A stretch of DNA of 64,000 nucleotides from Aminobacter carboxidus (lineage in GTDB: Bacteria; Pseudomonadota; Alphaproteobacteria; Rhizobiales; Rhizobiaceae): the NCBI RefSeq assembly GCF_014863355.1, contig NZ_JACZEP010000002.1, positions 744,001 to 808,000 on the forward strand, read 5' to 3'. The notes below the pieces were generated by a model. It ran no database searches. It saw nothing but the letters and a program-made list of their open reading frames with translations, and was not told where the DNA came from. Below, piece by piece: positions 34,560 through 41,650 of this stretch. Numbering within the stretch: the stretch's first letter is position 1; each line of letters starts with the position of its first letter. Position numbers and translations under genes: made by a program.

Positions 34560-34736
34560 GTGGCTTTGTTGGTCAGCGCGATTTGTATCTTGCTCGCAGT
34601 TGCCCTGTTGCTTGTGCTCACAAACTTCCGCACGTCGTTGCCCGGCGGCGATGTTGCCGATTTTGTCGTTTATCCGGTCACCATCCTCGCATTGATAGCC
34701 TTCGGAGTAGCCGGCGCCACCGCTGCGCTCTTTTAG
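34560..34736 (+). CDS. Small membrane protein (58 aa)
   Basis: 58 residues from GTG at 34560 with AAGGAG eight bases upstream. Two membrane helices: ALLVSAICILLAVALLLVL and VVYPVTILALIAFGVAGATA, linked by a short polar loop. No family recognised. The good ribosome site and clean topology make it likely to be real. Confidence 0.65.
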   Translation: MALLVSAICILLAVALLLVLTNFRTSLPGGDVADFVVYPVTILALIAFGVAGATAALF

Positions 34737-34816
34737 GCGCAAGCGACCCGCCAAGGGCTCCGGGCGCTACCGAAATCAGCAAGGTTCATTGAATGCCCAG
34801 GTATCCGACGTTGCAA

Positions 34817-34896
34817 ACCCCGGCCTCGCGCCGGGGGTCTTGTTTGCCCAAACGCATAAGCCCGCCACCTCGAGGCAGCGGGGCTTTTGCGTTTGG
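34817..34896. other. Two consecutive hairpins in a 380-bp gap
   Basis: The gap 34737-35115 has no gene. Hairpin one is ACCCCGGC / GCCGGGGGT (34817-34838) followed by CTTGTTT. Hairpin two runs 34848-34896, CCAAACGCA / TGCGTTTGG outside and AAGCCCGCC / GCGGGGCTT inside. The first can terminate the small membrane genes; the second, nearly symmetrical, may act for both directions. Confidence 0.6.
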
Positions 34897-35115
34897 TCGA
34901 CGCCCGCTGTCAGCGAGGAGCCTTACTCGGAACCCGCTCGTTGCGAGCTGCGCCGATCCGCCAGGATTTACCCTCAATCGTATCGAGAATGCCGGATCCG
35001 ACCCATAGGAGTCTCGATGGCACGGATGCTCCGGAAGGCCGGGGGGTTCCGATAGACCCAGTCACGATTGAACAGCCGCAGATGAACGGGCAGGTATTTG
35101 GCCTGCCCGAAGCAC

Positions 35116-35490
35116 TCACTTCGTCCGGCAGCGGCCGGTCTTGGTGGTTTCCTTGTCGCCGTCGTCATAGGCGATGCCGACTTTTTCGCCGGCCAGCGAG
35201 GTGATGGTGCCCTTGTACCATTCGCCGGCGCCCTTGAAGTTGCACTCGACCTTGGTGCCGATCATCCAGTCGTAGGGACGGACCTTGCTGAGGCTGGTCG
35301 TTTCGCGCTCATTGTCGTCGTAGCGGACGGTGATGGTGTCGCCATCGACCTTTTCGATGACGCCGGCGAACCAGTAGCCGGAACCCTTGTAGTTCCCCAG
35401 AACCCAGTCGCCAGTGGTCTGGGCGCTGGCCATGCCGGCAGTGGCGAGCATGGCGCTTGCTGCCAGCAGAACTGAAAGATGTCGTGTCAA
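35116..35490 (-). CDS. Secreted protein with tandem Tudor/Agenet-like modules
   Basis: 124 residues. Signal peptide (MTRHLSVLLAASAMLATAGMASA) then two similar modules: WVLGNYKGSGYWFAGVIEKV...TITVRYDDNERETT (about 29-67) and WMIGTKVECNFKGAGEWYKG...VGIAYDDGDKETT (about 75-116). The strand pattern G.WY.G.I....G....V.YDDGD.E.T is that of Tudor/Agenet domains, mostly known from eukaryotes. Probable periplasmic binding protein; the ligand is unknown. Confidence 0.75.
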   Translation of the reverse strand: MTRHLSVLLAASAMLATAGMASAQTTGDWVLGNYKGSGYWFAGVIEKVDGDTITVRYDDNERETTSLSKVRPYDWMIGTKVECNFKGAGEWYKGTITSLAGEKVGIAYDDGDKETTKTGRCRTK

Positions 35491-35648
35491 ATTATCACCC
35501 TTGGGATTTCACCCCAGCCCCCATTGAGCTGTGTCAGCCTACATATTTGAGCTGATGTGAATGCACGATGAAAATACCTCGTCGGGCGCAAATAAAGCGT
35601 CCGACAGCGGTGCCGGGTTGCGCCTGCTTGAACCGCCGGACGGCTGGC

Positions 35649-35673
35649 GGAACCTAGCGCGCCGGCAGGCGTT
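35649..35673 (+). promoter_or_regulatory. Predicted EcfG promoter
   Basis: GGAAC (35649-35653), 16 bases, CGTT (35670-35673), 24 bp before the ATG at 35698. It matches the general-stress sigma EcfG pattern and is like the site before phyR. Confidence 0.75.
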
Positions 35674-35697
35674 GCGTTGGCAAAGGAGAACATTGCC

Positions 35698-35880
35698 ATG
35701 CTTCGAACGCTAGCACTGCTTGCCGTCGGCTACGCCGCCTACAGGATGGGCCGGGAGTTCATCGCCAGCGTGCCGTCGGATTTCGATCCTGTCCCGGCGC
35801 CTTCGGCTGCGCCTAAGCGTCGCCGCAAATCAGCTGCGAAGCCGAACACCAAAGCGGCGACGGCGACAACCACTCACTGA
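35698..35880 (+). CDS. Small hydrophobic-basic protein, predicted EcfG target
   Basis: 60 residues: a hydrophobic N-terminus (MLRTLALLAVGYAAYRMGRE), then Pro/Ala-rich and strongly basic (PKRRRKSAAKPNTKAATA). AAAGGAG lies before the ATG. It looks like a membrane-attached protein with a basic tail. The exact EcfG-type promoter directly upstream places it in the general stress response, by inference. Confidence 0.75.
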   Translation: MLRTLALLAVGYAAYRMGREFIASVPSDFDPVPAPSAAPKRRRKSAAKPNTKAATATTTH

Positions 35881-35916
35881 CATTGCGTGCCGGGAGTGCC
35901 TGGGGCGCGCCCGGAC

Positions 35917-36408
35917 TCAAGCCGGTCGAACGAGTTCGCTCGAACGCGGGACTACCGTGTCGAGGGTTCGGATTCGCTCCGGCTGTTCGGTTTCGGGCGG
36001 TTCGGGCTCGGCCACGGCGTCGCGATCATGCTCGAACTGCTGGGCATCCGGCAACGGGTGCAGCCAGCTTTCGCGGCGGACGGTCCACAGTTCATATTGA
36101 GGCGTGAGATCGGAGGGCACCATGTCGAGGTTGCCGAGCATGATCTCGGCCTCGTCGTCGCTGACATAGGTCACGCGGCTGCCGCAGGTGACGCAGAAGC
36201 TCCTGTTGCCATATGTGCTGACCTGGCCCGTCTGTTCGAGGGCCGAGGCCGGCCAGACGGCGTATGCGGAAAACGCCGAACCGCTTGTCTTGCGGCAGTC
36301 GGCGCAATGGCAGATTCCCACTCGCAGGGGCTGACCGGTGACCCGGAAGCTAACAGCACGGCAATAGCAGCTGCCAAATCGAATGGTTTCGCCGCTACGA
36401 ATTTCCAT
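35917..36408 (-). CDS. GFA family protein
   Basis: 163 residues of the glutathione-dependent formaldehyde-activating (GFA/CENP-V) fold. Zinc ligands are visible in GSCYC, GICHCADCRKTSGSAF and FCVTCGSRVTY. Family members are zinc proteins, some of which bind glutathione; the substrate is unknown. The C-terminal 40 residues are Pro/Glu-rich and unlike the family. AAGGAG lies before the ATG. An EcfG-type promoter at 36430-36455 is 22 bp upstream. Confidence 0.9.
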   Translation of the reverse strand: MEIRSGETIRFGSCYCRAVSFRVTGQPLRVGICHCADCRKTSGSAFSAYAVWPASALEQTGQVSTYGNRSFCVTCGSRVTYVSDDEAEIMLGNLDMVPSDLTPQYELWTVRRESWLHPLPDAQQFEHDRDAVAEPEPPETEQPERIRTLDTVVPRSSELVRPA

Positions 36409-36429
36409 GGCAGGGCTCCTTTCCGCTTC

Positions 36430-36455
36430 AACGGAAAGCTAAGGGCAAATGTTCC
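36430..36455 (-). promoter_or_regulatory. Predicted EcfG promoter before GFA gene
   Basis: On the minus strand GGAAC (36451-36455), 17 bases, CGTT (36430-36433), then the ribosome site and ATG of the GFA gene. It would give a leader of about 15 bases. Confidence 0.55.
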
Positions 36456-36461
36456 CCGGGG

Positions 36462-36761
36462 TTAAAGCGGCATGCGGCCACGTGTCGGCGTGACCATCCA
36501 CGGCTCGATCGACACCGGATCGGCTTCGCGGATGCCGACGGAACGGGCAAAGCCGGCGAAGGCATTGCGCGCGCCGTCGACCGAAAGGCGGTCCTCGCGT
36601 GCTGCCTGGCATGCGCGCATCGCCGTGTTGTAGATCGGTCCGCGCCGCTGTTCGGGCCACCTTGCCAGGAACCCGAGCGCGTCGGCAACGCTTGCGATCT
36701 GCAGGATGGCCTGATCCGCGTCCCTGACGAAAATCGGGCTGGAAAAGGGTCTGGCTGTCAT
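36462..36761 (-). CDS. DUF982 domain protein (3 of 4)
   Basis: 99 residues. Layout: FSSPIFVRDADQAILQIASV, then ALGFLARWPEQRRGPIYNTAMRAC, and DGARNAFAGFARSVGI, all typical of DUF982, with a C-terminal extension. Start at 36759-36761 is supported by GGAGGAAGTG directly upstream. The next DUF982 gene is 135 bp further on the same strand. Confidence 0.85.
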   Translation of the reverse strand: MTARPFSSPIFVRDADQAILQIASVADALGFLARWPEQRRGPIYNTAMRACQAAREDRLSVDGARNAFAGFARSVGIREADPVSIEPWMVTPTRGRMPL

Positions 36762-36896
36762 CACTTCCTCCGGGGTCATGGACCGTCATTCGAGCAAGCG
36801 AACTTGCCGGGCAGTGGGCGCGACAAGCAGACCAGGAAAATGGCGACGGCAGCCTTTCCCGTCAAGAACGCAATTCAGGTCAGTCATGAACGCAAG

Positions 36897-37145
36897 TCAG
36901 GCCGTGCCCGGCGGCATGGCCAGTATTCCGGCTTCATCGCAGAAGCTTTCGAAGGCGTCCCTGGCTTCGTCGACGGGGATAGAGCCGTTGATCGCGGCCT
37001 GCATGGCATTCTCCGCCAGATAGAAGAACGGATTGCGCTTGTCATGTGGCCAATCGTCAAGAAACGCGACAGCATCCGGAACCGAGACGACCTCGCGCAA
37101 CGAAAACTCTCCATCCCTGATCCAGACGGTCGATGTAAAATTCAT
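36897..37145 (-). CDS. DUF982 domain protein (4 of 4)
   Basis: 82 residues: TVWIRDGEFSLREVVSVPDA, FLDDWPHDKRNPFFYLAENAM, then DEARDAFESFCDEAGIL. Same fold pattern as the other three but with more acidic composition. Tandem with the previous gene, so an old duplication is likely, though their identity is low. Confidence 0.82.
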   Translation of the reverse strand: MNFTSTVWIRDGEFSLREVVSVPDAVAFLDDWPHDKRNPFFYLAENAMQAAINGSIPVDEARDAFESFCDEAGILAMPPGTA

Positions 37146-37387
37146 CTACCAAAACGCGGCTGCGGTCGGAGAGTTGCATCGACATTGGCTGTTTCCGGGC
37201 CATGCTGGCCGGTCGCGGCACGGACCATGAATTGATGCAGCTTCAAATCTGCGAGAAAGACGAACTCGCTCCCGTTGCCGTGCCGGCACCGAGGGTCCTG
37301 TGGGCATGAGCAGTGTTCAATCCAGGATTGCCTGATGTCGGCCGGCTGGGTTACTTGCCGGGAAATGCAACTGCAATCGCGACTCCA

Positions 37388-38362
37388 ATGCACATGCCTG
37401 ACAACAGTTCGCCCCGTCACCCCACAGGCCCCATGAGCGCCGCGGAGCTGACGGCGCATCCGCTCTTCCCACGCATCGACCGACGTTTGGCCCGCCACCT
37501 GATCGCCATACATGAGCAGACGCCAAGGCTTGCGCGGCTCAAGGCCTCGCATCGCAAATGGCTGATGACCCAGTCGCTCTATGCGCTGACGCTCGAGCGC
37601 ACGGAAGAGGATCCCGATTCCGGCCTTTCGGCGTCTCGTCTGGTCGATATCGCCACCAGCATCGGGGCGGTGAGCCACAACACGGCGCGGGCCTTTCTGC
37701 AGGAACTGCTGAGCTACAAGTTCCTGATGGAAATCCCCAATCCGCACGACAAGCGGCTACGCCTTCTCGACACGACCGAGGCGAGCCGCAAGGCGATGAC
37801 CAGCTGGTTCATGGGGCATATGAGCTGCCTCGACGAACTTGACGATGGCGGCCGCCATGCCCGTTGCCAAGCCGACATCAGGATCTTCCGGGCGGCCCAG
37901 CCGCGCGCCGCCCGCCGGCTGATCGAAAATCCGTTGTGGCGCTATCCGGCCGAAAGCATCAATTCGTTCCTGCAGTCGGAACTGGGCGGGATGATCCTGC
38001 ACGAAATCATCTCGCGCATCGACGACTTCACGCCGCAGGGCGGCAAGGTGATCGTTGGACCCTCCAGCGTCGCGGAGCTCGCCGCGCGATACTTCATCTC
38101 GGTCACGAATTTGAGGAGGATGTTCAAAAAGGCCGAAACCAGCGGTCTGATGGGCTGGGCCGTGACGCCAGAGCAGCGGGTGCTGTGGCTGTCGGCTGCG
38201 TTTCTGGACGACTATTTCCTGTGGCAGGCGCAGAAATTCGCCGCACTTGACGAGGCCTATTGCTGGGCGGTTCAAAACATCAGTGGCGAAACCCACTCCG
38301 CGACCGAGCGGGGCGAGGGCGATCGGTCAGAAATGCCGCAACATTCGCAAGCGGCACGATAG
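37388..38362 (+). CDS. Putative winged-helix regulator, unknown family
   Basis: About 325 residues. The first half has a possible winged helix (ASRLVDIATSIGAVSHNTARAFLQELLSYKFL) followed by IPNPHDKRLRLLDTTEASRK, a MarR-like wing. A second similar helix pattern is VAELAARYFISVTNLRRMFK in the latter half. So it may be a two-domain DNA-binding protein. No family is assigned. The start is uncertain: the frame opens at 37313, and ATGs lie at 37388, 37394 and 37433. Confidence 0.75.
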   Translation: MHMPDNSSPRHPTGPMSAAELTAHPLFPRIDRRLARHLIAIHEQTPRLARLKASHRKWLMTQSLYALTLERTEEDPDSGLSASRLVDIATSIGAVSHNTARAFLQELLSYKFLMEIPNPHDKRLRLLDTTEASRKAMTSWFMGHMSCLDELDDGGRHARCQADIRIFRAAQPRAARRLIENPLWRYPAESINSFLQSELGGMILHEIISRIDDFTPQGGKVIVGPSSVAELAARYFISVTNLRRMFKKAETSGLMGWAVTPEQRVLWLSAAFLDDYFLWQAQKFAALDEAYCWAVQNISGETHSATERGEGDRSEMPQHSQAAR

Positions 38363-38487
38363 GACCAGATTTGGTCGTTTACCGGTCGCGTGGCCAGCCC
38401 TTATCACGCACCGCAGGGCGTGCAGCAGTCAGGTTATAAGGCAACGAAAGGTTGCCGTGTTGCGCCCCTTCATCTCAGGGGTTCTTG

Positions 38488-39162
38488 ATGAAAACAATTC
38501 TTCTTGCTTCGACCTTTCTGCTTGCCGTTGCAGGCAGCTCCTTTGCTGCCGATGCGGTCGTCAATGCCCCGGCACCAGATACAGCGCCGGCCGGCTTTGT
38601 CTGGACCGGCGGTTATGTCGGCCTGCATGGCGGTTACGCCTGGCTAAATGGTACGGTCGATGTCGCTGCGGCCGCACGGCCCTTCGACGTCGATGGCTTC
38701 GACAATGGGCTGCTCGGCGTCCACGCAGGCTACAATTGGCAACTCAACGGCAGTCTTGTCGCCGGTATCGAGGCCGATATCTCGCACGCCTGGACCAAGC
38801 GCGATCTGGTCGTGCGCGTCAGCATTCCCGATTTTCCGCCGATGAACGTTGCCGTCGAAGCCGGGACCAACTGGCAAGGCAGCGCGCGCCTGCGTGCCGG
38901 CTACGCGATGGACCGTACGCTGATCTTTGCGACCGGCGGCGTCGCCTTCGCCAATAGCTTTGTGAAGATGCAGGCCTATGACGAAAGCAAGACGTTCCTT
39001 GGCTGGACCGTCGGCGCCGGCATCGAGCATGCGTTCACCGACAACTGGATCGGCCGCTTCGAATACCGTTATGCCGACTTCGGTTCCGAGGCGTTTCCGG
39101 CAGACATCAAGATCGGCCTCAACGAGCACACCGTGCGCGCCGGCATCAGCTACAAGTTCTGA
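38488..39162 (+). CDS. Outer membrane beta-barrel protein (Omp25/Omp31 type)
   Basis: 224 residues with a signal peptide (MKTILLASTFLLAVAGSSFA). The mature part shows FVWTGGYVGLHGGYAWLNG, GVHAGYNWQLNGSLVAGIEADIS, SARLRAGYAMDRTLIFATGG and the C-terminal AGISYKF. The first half of the barrel pattern equals that of the protein at 7135, but overall they are distinct. AGGGG lies before the ATG. Outer membrane. Confidence 0.92.
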   Translation: MKTILLASTFLLAVAGSSFAADAVVNAPAPDTAPAGFVWTGGYVGLHGGYAWLNGTVDVAAAARPFDVDGFDNGLLGVHAGYNWQLNGSLVAGIEADISHAWTKRDLVVRVSIPDFPPMNVAVEAGTNWQGSARLRAGYAMDRTLIFATGGVAFANSFVKMQAYDESKTFLGWTVGAGIEHAFTDNWIGRFEYRYADFGSEAFPADIKIGLNEHTVRAGISYKF

Positions 39163-39187
39163 CCTGCACTGCTTGCCCGCGAAATCG

Positions 39188-39210
39188 AAGCCCGGCCTGG
39201 TGCCGGGCTT
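39188..39210 (+). terminator. Terminator of the 38488 barrel gene
   Basis: Perfect 9-bp stem AAGCCCGGC (39188-39196) / GCCGGGCTT (39202-39210), 26 bp after the stop codon. The downstream T run is poor. Confidence 0.65.
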
Positions 39211-39227
39211 ACTTGTACAAGCTCTTC

Positions 39228-39731
39228 TCAGGGATCTGGCTGTACCGGCAGGGCCCGCACGAATTCGACGCCGTCGATGACCAGCAGGTGGGGTTCAGGC
39301 GCTGCGGCGATGCGCTGGATGCCGTCGCTGCACGAAAACACCGGCCAGCCGCTGTCGGCGCACAGGATCTCGACGAACCAGTTGCCGAGCTGGTCGGTCA
39401 GGCTGATGCGCAAGGCGCCGTCCTTGAGCCGCCGCGCATGGGAGCCGTTGGTCGCCGTCCAGGTCCACGGGCCGCCCAGCGGCGGGTGCGAGAACATGAC
39501 GAAAGGATAGGTCCTGGGCGGCAGGTCCTCGTATTCGGTTGCCATGCGATAGCGCATCATCGCGGTGGTGTAGTCGGCGGCGATGGACGGCCAGCGCGCA
39601 TAAAGGACGCCAACGCCATGCGGATGCGGGTCGACCAGCAACTGACGGGCACGGCTGTCGCCAGCCTGAACTGCCGTTGCCATGGCAGCGGCAGCGATGG
39701 CGGCAAGCAGCGTGGCGATGCGTCGCGACAT
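39228..39731 (-). CDS. Secreted hypothetical protein
   Basis: 167 residues. Signal peptide MSRRIATLLAAIAAAAMATA then cleavage near VQAG. The mature part has TYPFVMFSHPPLGGPWTWTA and GNWFVEILCADSGWPVFSCSDG, with two Cys that could bond. No family is recognised. Probably periplasmic. Convergent with the barrel gene. Confidence 0.7.
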   Translation of the reverse strand: MSRRIATLLAAIAAAAMATAVQAGDSRARQLLVDPHPHGVGVLYARWPSIAADYTTAMMRYRMATEYEDLPPRTYPFVMFSHPPLGGPWTWTATNGSHARRLKDGALRISLTDQLGNWFVEILCADSGWPVFSCSDGIQRIAAAPEPHLLVIDGVEFVRALPVQPDP

Positions 39732-39782
39732 GTGCCCGGCCTTAGAGCTCCAGGAAATGAGCCCTAATTTCTCGTTGGAGCC

Positions 39783-39827
39783 TGACCTTGTCCGAAAACC
39801 CGTTTGCCAGTTTTCGGCAAGGAATCA
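39783..39827. repeat. Rhizobial palindromic intergenic repeat
   Basis: Imperfect inverted repeat with GACCTTGTCCGAAAAC on the left and GTTTTCGGCAAGGAATC on the right. It is the TTTTCGG-type repeat common in Mesorhizobium-like genomes. Confidence 0.6.
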
Positions 39828-39852
39828 GCCTTGGCCATTGTCGCCGCTCATC

Positions 39853-39892
39853 GAAGCGGGATCAATGGCGGGGAAGCGGGATCAATGGCGGG
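39853..39892. repeat. Exact 20-bp tandem duplication
   Basis: GAAGCGGGATCAATGGCGGG occurs twice without a gap (39853-39872, 39873-39892). Non-coding. The stretch 39732-40109 has no gene. Confidence 0.85.
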
Positions 39893-39963
39893 TTCAAATC
39901 ACTGCAGCGATCGCCAGAGGTCGGAAAAAATTCGGGAAAAATTCGAAAAATTTAGATCGGCGC

Positions 39964-39992
39964 AAAAAACCCGAGCGCCCTGCGCGCCCGGG
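39964..39992 (-). terminator. Terminator of the 40110 gene
   Basis: On the minus strand an 8-bp stem (CCCGGGCG / CGCTCGGG, one mismatch) followed by TTTTTTG. It lies about 115 bp past the stop of the 75-residue gene. Confidence 0.6.
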
Positions 39993-40109
39993 ATTCAGGA
40001 CCCTTACGAAGTCTGTGATGGGTGCCAGCAGCCTGGCATCAGCACCACCTTGTCCCGACAGCCGAAATGCTCCCAGGTTATCAATTCGGAGTTGTGGTCC
40101 GCCTTGTCG

Positions 40110-40337
40110 TCAGGCGGCGGTTCTTGTCCTGAAACGGGGTATGCTTGCCAGCAGCAGATCCTTGTCACGCACGCCGCTTCGATAAAGCTTGAGGAGCGTC
40201 CTCGCTATTTCGCTTGCCCATACCGAGCTCGGATCTTCGCCGCGTTCATGGCAAATCTGGTCGAATACATGCTGAAGAAGCGCGAGATCCCTGGGATAAA
40301 TCGGGGAGTTAGGCTGGGTGAAAAGTACGTGCTCCAT
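40110..40337 (-). CDS. Conserved-type hypothetical protein (75 aa)
   Basis: 75 residues: MEHVLFTQPNSPIYPRDLAL, then LLQHVFDQICHERGEDPSSV, EIARTLLKLYRSGVRDKDLL. The helical layout is like short conserved rhizobial proteins that follow the pattern L..VFD.IC.ERG. GGGAGAAG lies nine bases upstream of the ATG. Function is unknown. Confidence 0.75.
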   Translation of the reverse strand: MEHVLFTQPNSPIYPRDLALLQHVFDQICHERGEDPSSVWASEIARTLLKLYRSGVRDKDLLLASIPRFRTRTAA

Positions 40338-40664
40338 AGTCTTCTCCCATATGGTGCTTGTTCTTTTGTCTTATGCTTTGCTGCTGAGTTTTTGCCTGCT
40401 TGCTGTCGCGGTCAGCAAAGCTGATCGCGATCGAGAACTAAATCCGCGCTCATACCCCTGGGTATAGAACGAAGATAGAGTTCAGCATCGTCACGTATGT
40501 GGAAGCATCTGCCGCAGGCGATAGCATCGATATGCCTCCTTGAGGCAAAGGTTGCATGCTGGCGTGGTCTATTTCAGGGCGGAAATTCTGCTCTACAACC
40601 TGTGTGATGTCGAGTCACTCTGGGTTGCATCGGAGTTGCAGGAAAAAGCTGCCTGAAGATGCGC

Positions 40665-40730
40665 GAAAGGGCCCGCCAGAAGGGGAACGGCAGGCCCTTT
40701 CTGAGCGTGGTTGAAAGGAAAAGACCACGC
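40665..40730. other. Hairpin pair in a 700-bp non-coding gap
   Basis: The gap 40338-41047 has no convincing gene. It holds a strong hairpin (GAAAGGGCC/GGCCCTTTC with an inner GCC/GGC, 40665-40701) and directly after it GCGTGG/CCACGC (40705-40730). GGAAC at 40684 is followed by CGTG 17 bases on, close to but not an EcfG promoter. Short AT-richer tracts flank it. A non-coding RNA is possible. Confidence 0.45.
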
Positions 40731-41047
40731 CCGGTGTGCCTCAACGCAACTCTGTTGGGCGGGAAATGGTTCCGCGCGAGGTGGCTTGCCTTACATCAAG
40801 ACATCGACAGTGATCGTTGGGCTTCATCATTTGTTCACCATCAACTCCGCACCATTCACCTGCGCAATGTATCGAGTGCGCGTCTTTGGCAACGCCCGGC
40901 GGGCTGCACAACCCTTCGCCCGCCGGTGCGCCTCAAGGCCTGCCATGGCCTTCCCAACGCTGCCTGCATGACTTAGCCTGACGTCACCGCCGCTGCCCGG
41001 GCAGCCGGACGGCGGGATCGAAGGAAAGGCATAAGCTCTTGGCTGAA

Positions 41048-41404
41048 ATGACCATCATCGCCGAATTCGAGACAGTGGACGGGGCGGAGGAGCAGTTCCT
41101 CGACCTGATCTCGGAACATGCCCGCGCCACGCTGCAGGAAGAGCCGGGCTGCCTGCGCTTCGAGGTCATCAAGCCGGTAGAGCGCGACGGCACGCCGATC
41201 GCCAACAAGGTGATGGTCAACGAGCTTTATGCCGACGACTCGGCCGTTGCCGCCCATGAGCGCAACCCGCGCATGTCTGACGTGCAGGCGGCACTTTCGC
41301 CGTTGCTCAAGTCGCGCCGGCTGATCCTGGCGCGGTCGTTGGGCCTTGTCGATCCCAATGGCGGCATGCGGCCGGAAGAACTCAACGCCGCCAATGACGA
41401 CTAG
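41048..41404 (+). CDS. Antibiotic biosynthesis monooxygenase-like (ABM) protein
   Basis: 118 residues of the ABM dimeric alpha-beta barrel family: MTIIAEFETVDGAEEQFLDL, ARATLQEEPGCLRFEV, VMVNELYADDSAVAAHE. Such proteins act as quinol monooxygenases or heme-like oxygenases. An alternative TTG start at 41039 has AAGGAAAGG upstream. Monocistronic by context. Confidence 0.88.
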   Translation: MTIIAEFETVDGAEEQFLDLISEHARATLQEEPGCLRFEVIKPVERDGTPIANKVMVNELYADDSAVAAHERNPRMSDVQAALSPLLKSRRLILARSLGLVDPNGGMRPEELNAANDD

Positions 41405-41650
41405 CCGAGAGGTTTCGGGCCGTCCGGGGGCCGCAGCTGGCGGTTTTCCGGCCGCCCTGTTTTGACGTTGCGGAAAGTAAGCGCAGTTCCGGTGGCAGGT
41501 TTTCGCGGTTTCCCATCCCGTTTACATTTGAATGTGCTCATGTATGGCGCTGCGGCGTTAAGGTTAGTCAGTCGTTAATGCTTCTGCGGCAAGGTTTGTT
41601 GCGGCGGTCTGCAGGGGAGCAGCATCGCCCCATGCATGCAGGGCTGACGG

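Noticed and set aside
32378-35115. Integrated island with att sites next to tRNA-Glu
   Set aside because: Gene content is accessory-like, but no integrase and no second copy of the tRNA 3' end was found by eye.
40659-40976. 105-residue plus-strand frame after the hairpin pair
   Set aside because: Runs through the hairpins, has several competing frames and no recognisable motif.
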